Shown here: positions 34,012 through 44,592 of the stretch, piece after piece
Layout: each line of letters starts with the position of its first letter
Position numbering within the stretch: the first letter of the stretch is position 1
Assembly: GCF_050908995.1 (NCBI RefSeq)
Contig: NC_135119.1
Span: forward strand, 27,247,001 to 27,311,000
From: Andrena cerasifolii
Lineage: Eukaryota; Arthropoda; Insecta; Hymenoptera; Andrenidae
DNA length: 64,000 bases
Direction: 5' to 3'
The notes under the pieces: model-generated
Databases searched by the model: none
What the model was told of the DNA's origin: nothing
The model's input: the letters and a program-made list of their open reading frames with translations, nothing else
Program-made: the position numbers and the translations under genes

Positions 34012-37000
34012 ATGGATTATATGACTAGTTTGAAAAGCATTTTGTTTGTGATCTTTCTACACTTGTCGGTGCTGAATTGTGCTCAGTTATCGAGAACTTA
34101 CTTTAACGATGTATCCAACAGCGGCGGCGAAGTTATACCGAGAATCAACTGGCTATTCAGCAACTCCGCGGACAGTACCGTTAGGGTTAAGAGAGCGAAC
34201 GTGGTGAATTCTTATTTACCTGTTAAGTGCCGACAGACTTTAAGTCGTCTGTGCGACGAAATAAACAGAAACAATGACGAGCTGATATTACTAGAGTGCA
34301 TTCAACGTCTCAAGGTACAGCCTCCGATCTGTTATAATTATCGATAATTTATACTTTTCAGTACGAACTTTATAGCTCCACCAGCCCTTTATAAAACACT
34401 TATTAATATCCCTTATACTATAAGGGATATGCCTTATATCATAGAAGAATTATAAGGGATATTAATAAGTGTTTTATAAGGGGCTGGTAGAGCTATAAAG
34501 TTCGTACTGAAAAGTATAAATTATCCTGCAGGCCTGCCCTTTAGGGTGCAAATACTTCCTCATGTTCTGGGACCCAGGCAATAGCCGAGCGCGGAACTGT
34601 TACCTTGTTAACCGTTGTGGGGGTTTTGGGACAACTGCAAGACTGTGTGTGCGCCCATACGCGTGAAGCCCAGCTATATAGACTCGTGGTAAGAGCCAGT
34701 ATGGACGCATTCACAGTCTTGTAGTTCTCCCATAGCCCATGCTGTGGTTAGCAATGTAACAGCTTTGCGCTCGGTTGTTGCCCGGTTCCCACAACTTGAG
34801 GAGGTATTTGCACCCTAAAGGGCAGGCTTGCCTTATATCATAAAAAAATTAAGCTAAATCGTATATAGAAAATCTAGACGTTACACTCTGAGAATCAGGA
34901 TTAATGATTTAATTCTCCTTTGTTTTACAGCCAATGCAAGTATCCGATATCGACGATGAATGTCGACAGGCGATTTGGGAATACATCTTAAACATTACTA
35001 ATAATTACAACATAGAAAGACTAGCTAAGAAAACTTGTGGCAAGGAGTTAGATTCGTTCGACTGTTCTAGCTCCGGCGACAAGCACGGGGCGTATTTGTC
35101 CTGCTTAATCGATAAGAGGGAAACAGTGAAAGATCCAGACTGTAACGCGTATATTCGACGATTGGAATGGATCGCGGTTAGCGACTTTAGGATTATAACG
35201 CCATTCTCGTCGGATTGCGAAAGTGATATTAGAACATTTAAATGCGATAAGATACAACCGTACAGAGACATATCACAGGGGCAAATATTGGCTTGTTTGC
35301 AAGAGCACGTTAACGAACTTCAGCTTCTATGCAAACGACATATATTTCACGTGTCTGAAATGCAAGCCGAAGACGTGAAGTTGGATCGTCAGTTGTATAT
35401 AGCTTGTTCCCAGGATCGTCTGAGATTCTGCTCTGATATTACGCCAGGCAGCGGTCTAGTGTACAAATGTCTGATGCAACATAAAACGGATAGATCTATG
35501 ACGCCGGTTTGCCAAGAGCAGCTGACGAGGAGAGGGAAGCTCATAGCGTCTGACTATAGAGTCAGTAAAGGGCTTGTTAAAGCTTGCAAAGATGATATTA
35601 AAAATAATCATTGCAGAAGACCCATTTTCGAAGATAAGAACATAAGGCTAGCGCAGATTCTGCTTTGCTTAGAATCGGCGGTGAAGAATGGTAGTAAGAT
35701 CGATGGAAATTGCCAGGCAGAAATGTTCGATCATAGGAAACTGCTAATGGAAGATTATAGATTATCTCCTGAAATAGTAGATGGATGTGCCAATGACATT
35801 ACAACGTTCTGCAACGGCCTCGAAGTTGGTGGCGCGACGATTCATTGCTTGATGGAGCACACTAGGACGAGAAAGAGGAAGTCGAGAGTATCTACCAAGT
35901 GCCAAAAAGCGGTAATGTAACATCCGTACATATTTACGGAGGCGTAAGTTGTTTATTACAGATATTAAGTAAATGTCTTTTCTGTCGATGATAGTTGAAA
36001 GAATTAATCATGGAGGCCGATGCTGGTGAAGATTGGAGAATCGATCCTGTTCTGCGAGAGCAATGCCAACCTGTTGTTAACTTAGCTTGCAGAGATGTAA
36101 GGATCGCTTGGAATTTAATGAAATTAAGTAAACAGTAATTCAGGGCTCCCTGTGCAGCCCTGCAGTAATGTATTCATCTGGATTGAAATTTAGGTACACG
36201 GAGGAGACGCTCGAGTGATATCCTGTCTAATGGAGCAGCTGGGTACAGACAGAATGACAGTAGCTTGCGAAACTGCGTTAGTTCAAATACAATATTTTGT
36301 AGCCAGAGATTTTAAACTGGATCCTCAGTTGTACAGAGCGTGCAGGTTCGACGCGACACGATTGTGCCATGCGAGGAACGCATGGGCTACCGATGGAAAG
36401 CAAATGGACCCGGAACGTGGACCCCTCGTTTTACCATGTTTATATAGGCACGTGTATCATCCTCAGAAAAACATGACAGTAAGAATTTGTGTAACCTCGG
36501 ACGGATGTATAAATTTGGATTAAAGATTTACTGTTCTCTACCTAACGATTTCAGTTAAGAACGGAGTGCCTGGAAGAAATTAGACGCGTTATGAGGCAAA
36601 GAGCTATAAATGTTGATTTACAGCCTGAGATCGAAGAAGTCTGCCTGACCGAATTGGCATCGTATTGTTACGACAAAACTGCGAAAGGGGAAGAAATATT
36701 GTGCCTTCAAGACAAATTAGATAGGTAATAAATCTTACGGTGACTTGGCGATTTCTGTCATATTTTTATTTCATCTCGTTTATTTGTAGCTTGAATAAGA
36801 ATTGCAAATTAGCAGTTGGTAATTTTACCGAAGAGCAGGCTGAACGGGTCGAACTAAACCCAGTAATATCCGCCGCGTGTCAACATATCATGGAACGTCA
36901 TTGCGAGGTACAATACAAACTTTCTTACTCAAGATTAAGGGGTCAGTCCACTGTGAAGTCGTAAAAAATTGCCATTTTTTAGGATTTATTTTTTAGTAAA

Positions 37001-39580
37001 CGGAATATTCAACGTAAATAATGTTTTATCTACTTATTAATACACTTATTGACAGAATAAAAAAATTATTTTAAATTTTAAACTGTTTCTTTTAAATATA
37101 TATCGCACTGATGTCAGCGCCATGAGAAAGCGATGCAGTGCTGGTGGTTCCGGGAGAACGACGCATTTGAAACAAAAAATTCAAAGTGTGTTGTAATCAT
37201 AATGAGTGTGGTTATCGCCGGAACCAGGATTATTTTTACTGATAAAAAATTAACAAAATGGCGGAGATTTGAAGTTTAGTGTCGAAATACGGTGAATTTT
37301 TTGCCTTGTAAAAAGTATGAAATGGTTAATCCAAAAAGGTTTCCGCGGTCCCGGCCATAGCCACTGATGTTCTGAATAACGTGTAAAAATTTCAGACTGA
37401 TTGATCTAATAGTTTTTTTTTGCAATTACCTGCACCAGTTGAAAAAATGTTGTTTTGAGATAATTGCGTTTTAAGTTTTAAAACAAATTAAAAAAATCTT
37501 TTAATTTTTTTGTATAATATAAGAGTAGCTTAATAAATACCAAAAATATTTATTGCATTATATGCTGTATTTACGAAGAAAAAAATCTTTAAAAATGGCT
37601 TAATTTTTCAAACCGTCACAGTGGACTGACCCCTTAAGTTAAACGTTATTCTTTTCACTTGTAACGCTTACGCAAATGATCTATGAAACAGGAGGTATTG
37701 AAATACGGCAAAGATGAGGGTGACATGATGGAGTGTTTAATAGAACACAAGAATGATCTGGATGTACGATCTGATTACAAATGCAAAGCAGCAGTTGAAC
37801 ATTTCCAGTTGATATCGTTAAAAAACTACCACTTTACGTATAAATTCAAAGAAGCCTGTAGACCTTCTGTCAAGAGATGGTGTCCAAAGTAAACGAATTT
37901 TTCATACAATTTCTCGCATACATTAGGAAGAATTGTGGAATAAAAGCGATTCATACAAATGCCCTTTTCAGGTCGAAAACTAAAGCGGAAGTAATAGAGT
38001 GTTTGAGCACGATAGTGCAAGAGAATATTATAAAAGATACGCAGCATCATATACCGAAAGAATGTAGGCAACAATTACGAGCGCAGCTTTATCAGCAAAG
38101 GGAAAACATTCAATTCGATCCTATACTGCAAGCACAATGTACAACTGACATTAAACAATATTGTTTTAACGTCGAACCAGGGAACTCGCAGGTAACGCGC
38201 ATGCACGCTGCATTAAAATGCCTTCGCTCTTGTATCAGTGTAAGTAAGGTCACGATTATTTTAGATTCTTGAATGTTTAGCGGCACATAAGTCTAAACTA
38301 TCAGATGCATGTCACAAACAATTGTTTAAAGTAAGGAAACAAGAATTCCAAGACAGCTCGAGCGACTTTGCTCTATTGAACACTTGCCGCGTTATGGTGA
38401 GGCAATTTTGTCACGACGTGAGTCGCTCGCAAGCACTAGACTGTTTAAAGAGATATAAAGATGAGCCGACGTTCGACGAAAAGTGTAAAAATATTGTTGT
38501 GCGGAGAATGATCGAGCAAAATACGGACTATAGATTCAACACTGCATTGCAAACTGCGTGCTCTAGTGACATCAATAAGCATTGCAAAGAGGTAAGTTTT
38601 TACAGGAGTGACGTTACATAAGTGTTGCAAATATATCTGTATTCTAATACACATGTAATACGCTTTTTTCAGGTTTTAATGCACGAGCCTACCGATAAAG
38701 AGCTTGAAGGAAAAGTCATAAGGTGCTTGAAGATTAAATTCCGGGAATCGAGGCTCGCAGTGAAGTGCGAGCATCAGATGGCCAACATACTCAGGGAAGC
38801 AGCTTTAAATTATCATTTAAATCCATTACTTGCTACGATGTGCGCGCATGAGGTACTTAAACATGCTTCTAAAGCGACGACATGCTAATTGCTTTTTAAA
38901 GTTTATGTATGTAATGCTTCTTATTGTATCCAAAAGATCGAAACAATCTGTAGAGCAGACGAAAACGACCCGGGAGCAGTGGAAGAATGTCTGAAGATGG
39001 TATTCAACGCTGGCAATAGAGACATGAAAGAAGAATGCCGTCTTGAGATAGCTGACTTAATAGAACAAACGAGGGCGGATATTAATGTGGATCCTTTATT
39101 GCAAAAAGCGTGCGCTGTTGATGTTAGTAAATACTGCAGCGATGTCTCTCAAGGAGCGGGAAGACGTACGTCAAATATTAATTAAACGATAGCTCGTAAA
39201 TTAATTCGATATGCTAACCGTTACTGTTTTTCTTCAGATATCATGTGTCTGCAAAATGTATTAGACGATACTAATAAGTCTCTACAACCCGACTGCTATA
39301 AAATGTTAACCACGAGGATTGAAATGTTCAGGAATGCAGCTAAGGTAATAAGTCTCTCTGTTTTTCTTAAAGACTTATCGACATATGCGCATAACGCGTA
39401 TTCGTTACTTTCCAGTTAATCCCGCCAAATTCAATACAAGAGCTGTACTCAACGGTAAATCGATCTCCAGCAAGGCGATACTTCATGATCGTTGCATTAA
39501 CGATGATCGGTCTGATCTTCATCACCGGCTTATTTTGTGGAAGAGTGACGAGGCGGACAATGCTACTGAAGAACAAATGA
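34012..39580 (+). CDS. GLG1: Golgi apparatus protein 1 (GLG1/ESL-1 family), 1127 aa, 13 exons
   Basis: Exons: 34012-34314, 34931-35911, 35995-36096, 36194-36478, 36555-36724, 36790-36907, 37692-37888, 37972-38191, 38265-38591, 38673-38852, 38937-39165, 39238-39344, 39416-39580. Every junction is GT/AG and in phase. Residues 1-24 are a signal peptide ending LNCA. An RVKR site (58-61) fits furin cleavage. The rest is a run of about 60-residue Cys-rich GLG1 repeats (patterns such as LxxxCxxDI..C and ILxCLxxH). A single membrane segment (about 1095-1115, YFMIVALTMIGLIFITGLF) is followed by a short basic tail ending LLKNK. Vertebrate GLG1, about 1180 aa, is a type I Golgi protein that binds FGFs, E-selectin and TGF-beta precursors; the same place in the secretory route is likely here. 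Introns 1 and 6 hold foldback MITEs. Confidence 0.95.
34348..34524. mobile_element. Foldback repeat in GLG1 intron 1
   Basis: A nearly perfect palindrome: GATAATTTATACTTTTCAGT at the left has its complement ACTGAAAAGTATAAATTATC at the right, with arms of about 75 bp through CTATAGGG/CCTTATA blocks. It starts about 30 bp past the exon 1 donor. Probably a miniature foldback element; no target duplication is clear. Confidence 0.7.
34529..34831. mobile_element. MITE with GCCTGCCCTTTAGGGTGCAA ends in GLG1 intron 1
   Basis: The left end GCCTGCCCTTTAGGGTGCAA and its complement at the right (TTGCACCCTAAAGGGCAGGC) continue into ATACTTCCTCA / TGAGGAGGTAT and further partial pairing (CTTGTTAACC, GACTGTGTGTGCGCCCATAC region). 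It is about 300 bp, GC-richer than its flanks, and lies directly next to the preceding foldback. The superfamily is uncertain. Confidence 0.75.
36935..37637. mobile_element. TTAA-flanked foldback MITE filling GLG1 intron 6
   Basis: TTAA at 36935-36938 and 37634-37637. The ends GGGGTCAGTCCACTGTGA and TCACAGTGGACTGACCCC are exact complements (18 bp). It makes up about 700 of the 784 bp of intron 6, so the intron grew, or perhaps arose, by insertion of this element. Non-coding, TTAAGGGG type. Confidence 0.85.
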
Positions 39581-39970
39581 TGATTCCTAGTGAGAAAAAT
39601 CCGTCCTCGAGCAAGGTTTTCACTCGGTTTAATTTAAAAAAACAAACAAACGAAACAACTCGCTCTGCGAAGTAAACATCGAGAATAAAAAAAGAAACAG
39701 CAAAAAGTGATTGATCGGGTGACCTTTCTGCGAAGTATCAAGCCGCGGGGGAAAAACAGAACAGAGAGATGAATCTTTTTATACGGTTCTTTTTTTATCA
39801 TATATAAACTTATGAAAGAGTAATATTTAAATATTATCGCATCAGCGCTACTATGTCCGCGATTCTATGATCTGTCATCCATAGTATTATCATAAATGTA
39901 AAAACTGTACAAGTTGAATGAATGGAGTGTATGGATAAACTGGGAGTGATTTGCGATTAAGGTAGATTTT

Positions 39971-39976
39971 AATAAA
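39971..39976 (+). terminator. Candidate poly(A) signal of GLG1
   Basis: AATAAA about 390 bp past the GLG1 stop codon. Other hexamers lie nearby (near 39,685 and 40,008), so the site actually used cannot be told from sequence. Confidence 0.35.
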
Positions 39977-40640
39977 AACAAATATATTAATAGAGATTAT
40001 ATATATAATAAATTGAAATGGAGAATGCAGTTTTATGTCAATATTCTATACATTTGTGATATATAAAAAAAAATCGTAAGAAAAATAATCACATTTCATT
40101 TAAGGTGAAACATATTATCTGGGCACAAATTATCTTGGTCTTCCATTTTAGAACGCATACGCGGTAAACGCTATTCGGAATGATTTACAATGAACGAACT
40201 TGAGTGATTATGTAACCTGCACCATAATGCGGTATGCAATAATGATGTTATGCATTTCTTTAAAAATAAAAATTATGCTCAATTTATGGGTAACTAAAGC
40301 TAACCGATCTTGTCACTGAACATATTACAATATTGTATTATAAGTTAAGGTGTAAGACCAAATATTATGTGACGCAAAGTATATTATGGATAAAATATGA
40401 AGGTAAAAATACTCAACTGTAGCTACATTGTTGTTAGTTATATAGAAAATAATAAATTTCCTTTTTACCCTTAACCGCAAAAAACAACCCGAACGTTACG
40501 AAACAAGTCTCCACGTAAAGGGAAGTTTAGTATAAGTTCAGCTTGAAGTATCTAATTCAAATTTAATTTAGATAATAAATTTCCCATTATATTAAACATT
40601 TATATCAAAATAAGATTCCTATCGAATCATGCAATTAAAT

Positions 40641-40982
40641 TAGGGGTAGGCTCGAAGCTAATTTTTAAATGCTCGAATACGAAACTTTGAGGCTTCGAAT
40701 CTCGGAGTGTTGATTCTGTTTTGTAAATAGAATATCTTGCTTTAAAAACTGAAGTGAACAAAATTTTTGCATACATCTCTATTGACCATATTTAAACTAA
40801 ATATAATTATATATAAACTCTCGAGGCATGCTGCGAACGATTTTTTATTCATTGATTTTATACTTTTTCTTATTTGAATTTCGAGAGTTTCGAATCACGA
40901 AAGAAGTGCAAACTTTCGAATTCTCGAAATTCAAAACTTTCGTGGGTTTCGAGGTTTCGACGGATCGAGAAACCCATCCCTA
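40641..40982. mobile_element. hAT-like non-autonomous element with perfect 8-bp target duplication
   Basis: Starts TAGGGGTAGGCTCGAAGC and ends GAAACCCATCCCTA. The octamer AATTAAAT is present exactly on both sides (40633-40640 and 40983-40990). The 342-bp interior is rich in TTCGAAA motifs and contains TGATTCTGTTTTGTAA followed by AGAATATCT. Related copies are at 58.7-58.9 and 60.66-60.98 kb. No coding capacity. Confidence 0.88.
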
Positions 40983-40989
40983 AATTAAA

Positions 40990-42359
40990 TCTATACTTTC
41001 GTAGTCTCTCGCTTGTTTAAATTGAAATCGTAGAGACGCGGCGAGTATAGCTTTACATTTTACTGTGATGGCAAGGTACTTTCATGTATTCCCAATAATA
41101 CAGTTTGCTTGGAGGTGAGGATCTGCCTATCCAATAGCGATCACCGCCGACAAACTCGATCCATGCCGCAAAAGGAATAGAGCGAAAGCCACGGGCGTCT
41201 CGTTCTGCTTTTATGGCTCTAATTTTTGAGTTCGAACGCTGCGCAACGGTCGCCGTTCACGGTTTGACGGAAGACCGCAAGGAGACGCAGGAGTCGCGCG
41301 GAGTGCAACAGAGCCAGCGAAACACTCTGTTAACACATCAAAAACCTGTGCAACGCAGGTCCGCGACGTTGTTTGTGCATGGAACGGGCAGAAATCTTAT
41401 CCGCGGCGGTCGCCGTGAATAAACGTACGCATTCTACGTTACGTGTGCCGTGCGCGTAACCGTGTGATCGTTACGAAACAGGTTTACAGGATCGGTTGTC
41501 GCTGCGGGCTGGAATCGCAGCGGATACGCTGGTCAAGCCTGCCAGGGAGCTCAACGTCCAACCCGTTCGTCGAAAGATTGATGCTCGAGGCGCGTTGAAG
41601 GGCATTGTCGACCTTGCCGCGGAAAGCTCGCGCGACAAATGTCGAGTCGCAATGTACTGCGTAACGACATAGGTGTGGCGCGCGCGAAAGAGAGAGCGTG
41701 TACGCGCGTATACGGTACCACGTACGTGCCAGTGCTCCGTTGGAATGATGGCAGCAAAGAATCGGATTAAACTTTCCCCCGATTACGTTCCGGCGTAAAG
41801 AAACGACGTGTCAAGCGTAACTCTGACATCGCCGTGTCATCCGCGCGCATAGTGATCGAGCTGCTACTCCTTTTCTCCGCTCTAAGGATCAAGATAGAAA
41901 TTTTCGTGTCAGCCTTGCTGCGTGCCGCGAGAAGTAAATATCAGTGGTGTCAGATACGCCGTGTGGGTGCGTGCTCGTGCCTGCGCCTATGCGTCTCCGT
42001 TCGCCGAGTCGTGGTGATCTTCGCAGTGGCGGCAGCGGAGGAGACAGTGAAGGTGGCGGAGGTGAAGGAGACGGTGGAGGTGGTGGTGGTGGTGGTGGCG
42101 GCGGCGACGGTGGCCGCGACGACGTTCGGAGGGAGAGATTTCGTGCATCGTGACTGAGAGTGAGTGAGTTGGTGCGTGTGCGTGCTGCCGCGCGTATACA
42201 CGCTTTCTCATTCTCGGGATTGTGCGCGCGCGCGCGTGCGTGCCCTGCGTGTGCGTGTTTTGTCGGTGGTGTATGTGTACATATGTGTGTTCTCTGGCGC
42301 GCGCGCATTAACGGAATTCACGCTCAGACACCACGCAGGGACTCTCAACAAATGTTTAA
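40990..42359 (+). promoter_or_regulatory. Probable promoter and 5' UTR region of the CTDSP-like gene
   Basis: CpG-rich sequence from about 41.2 kb to the start codon at 42360, including a GGT/GGC-rich tract at 42030-42110 and CG/TG-rich runs at 42170-42290. The position directly upstream of the phosphatase start and the change in base composition suggest a promoter and 5' UTR. The GGN tract gives open frames on both strands that are not genes. Confidence 0.4.
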
Positions 42360-44592
42360 ATGGACGCATCGTCCATTATCAGCCAGGTGTCGCGGGATGA
42401 CGAGCTAGGCCAGTTTAATAACGAGAAAGGTAGGTGCCAGCCGCGGGCACGGCTTGCCGCCTTACAGTTCTTTTCTTACGTTTTTCTTCCAGATGCTGGA
42501 TGGAATCTGCACCTGTTACGGAGACCGCACCGCGCTCCTCCTCACCTTACCTCACCTAACTTCACCTCTCCCGTCCCTGCCCCCTACCCTTTCCTCCAGC
42601 GTGCCGTTCTGCTCGCCTATGCCTCGCTTCCGACGTCTCTTTTCCTCTCGCCCTCGTTTTTGCCTGGCCTCGCCTCGTTTCGCCTCGCCTCTCCTCGTCA
42701 AATCGTGTCCACTCCTCTCCCCCTCCTTTCTTTCACCTAAGTTTCGCGTGTAACTTATTTCATCGTGTCGCGCACCATACCTTGCCACCGTTTTAATTCA
42801 CCCCCCCTTTCCTCGCATCTTTCCTACGATGCTCTTTACCGTTCAAACTTCCAACCGCTATGAATTAACAAAGGCACGAATGTCTCCTCTCTATTCTTCA
42901 CAGCATATTAAATAATACGCGCAACCGAATATTTTATAATGTATCTCTGAAAAATTCTCATAACTATGCCAGGGAAAAGAATGTTCAGGCGCAAAAAAAA
43001 TCCCAACGAAAACGCTCGCAAAATTCTGCGTTTTTAGAGTCCAAACCATTTCTATTTGTACTATGTCTCTCTCGAAATATGTGTATTAATGGAGTGACGT
43101 TTGTTTCCCCCCCATGTAGCCCAGTTACCACGAGAAAATGAAGTGGCCAGCAATGGTCCAGCCAGTGGCAAGAAGCCAAGAGGGCGTGGACTTCTGCGAT
43201 CTCTACTTTGCTGCCTCGGCAGAGGACGCGGAGGTAGTTCGAAGAGCTCCAAGACAAGTTCTCTGCAAGGCGATGGACGCGGCTCGCCACCGCCGGCGTG
43301 CGGATCCCCTCGGTTCCTCCTCCCGCCCGTCAGGCATCAGGATATGCACAAGAAGTGCATGGTGATTGATTTGGACGAGACGCTAGTGCATAGTTCTTTC
43401 AAACCAATCAACAACGCCGATTTCGTTGTTCCTGTAGAGATCGACGGGACAGTGCATCAGGTGTACGTTTTAAAGAGGCCTTATGTGGATGAATTCTTAC
43501 AAAGAATGGGTGAACTATACGAGTGTATACTGTTCACGGCAAGTTTGGCAAAGGTATGCAAATATCTTCTTTCGTTAACGGCGTCGTACTTTTCAACCCT
43601 CGTACAACGAATGCAGGGTCATTTTGACCCAACTCTGACAAAGTCTATCACGATGTTATATTTGTGTTGGCAATGGCAAAATATAGTATATGATGCCTAA
43701 ATTGCAGTAACATTATTTTTAAAAATCATACAGGAGATACACCTATTTTATGTACCGAAATATTTTTTTTATGTACTTCTTTATTAACCCGGCGTGGGAA
43801 AATGTAACAAGAGTAGTAAGGTGGGGTCCCACAAACTCCGTAATTAATTTAGTGTATCATAGAAATCCATATCTTTAATTGAATTTTTATTACCCCAAAA
43901 AAACTTAAACATCTTTAATTTTCAACAAAAATTTACTTCCTAAATAGCGTATATAATGAACAAACTAAATAACACTGCCGAAATTTTATATTCAATTTCT
44001 TCGTGAAACCAGTGTACCATAGAAACGTTGATACCGGTCAAACTGACCGTGCATTCGTCTCGCGCGACTATATCAACCATTCGTCTTTCGAGGGTTAAAG
44101 CAAATGGTTCTTATAATACTCGACGATCTTCGTATTTACAGTATGCCGATCCAGTAGCAGATTTGCTCGACAGATGGGGAGTGTTCAGAGCAAGACTGTT
44201 TAGAGAATCGTGTGTTTTTCACAGAGGAAATTATGTTAAAGATTTAAATAGACTAGGGCGGGATTTGCAGCAGATTATTATCGTCGATAATAGCCCTGCC
44301 AGTTACATTTTCCATCCAGATAACGCGGTAAGTCTTATTATAGAGATGAGCGAGCCTCAAAGCAGGAGGGAGCAGCGTGTAAAGTTTGAAATGAATTTTT
44401 CAGGTACCAGTGGCATCGTGGTTCGACGATATGACGGATTCTGAACTATTAGACTTAATTCCATTTTTTGAGAAGCTCAGTAACGTTGAGAACATTTACA
44501 CAGTCTTGTGCAATAGCAATCATCCTTATAATCAAGTACCTACTGTACAGAATAGTCCAAGCCCAGGATCAGGTTCGCTCGGTGCTTCCTAG
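42360..44592 (+). CDS. Small CTD phosphatase (SCP/CTDSP family), 292 aa, 4 exons
   Basis: Exons: 42360-42429, 43120-43553, 44142-44327, 44404-44592, all GT/AG and in phase. The N-terminus (MDASSIISQVS) resembles vertebrate CTDSP proteins. Residues about 50-57 (LRSLLCCLG) are a Cys-containing hydrophobic patch like the palmitoylation motif of that family. The catalytic FCP/SCP domain starts near residue 100: DLDET (107-111) is the DxDxT nucleophile motif of HAD phosphatases; further matches are VYVLKRPYVDEFL, ECILFTASLAK, the RWGVFRARLFRESC loop and IIVDNSPASY. Known members remove phosphate from Ser5 of the RNA polymerase II C-terminal repeat and help silence neuronal genes through REST; other substrates include SMADs. 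The tail after WFDDMTDSELLDLIPFFEKL is short. Intron 2 is mostly a MITE. Confidence 0.95.
43591..44098. mobile_element. MITE of the TTAACCCT/GGGTC family filling a CTDSP intron
   Basis: Left end CAACCCTCGTACAACGAATG then CAGGGTCATTTTGACCC. Right end GGTCAAACTGACC, then GCATTCGTCTC, then CGAGGG before TTAA (44095-44098). The left TTAA is mutated to TTCAA. The element makes up about 508 of the 588 bp of intron 2 of the phosphatase gene. Confidence 0.65.

Noticed and set aside
41889..42308. 139-aa Pro-rich minus-strand frame and Gly-rich plus-strand frames
   Set aside because: Low-complexity GGT/GGC tract in the probable 5' UTR of the phosphatase gene; open on several frames at once.
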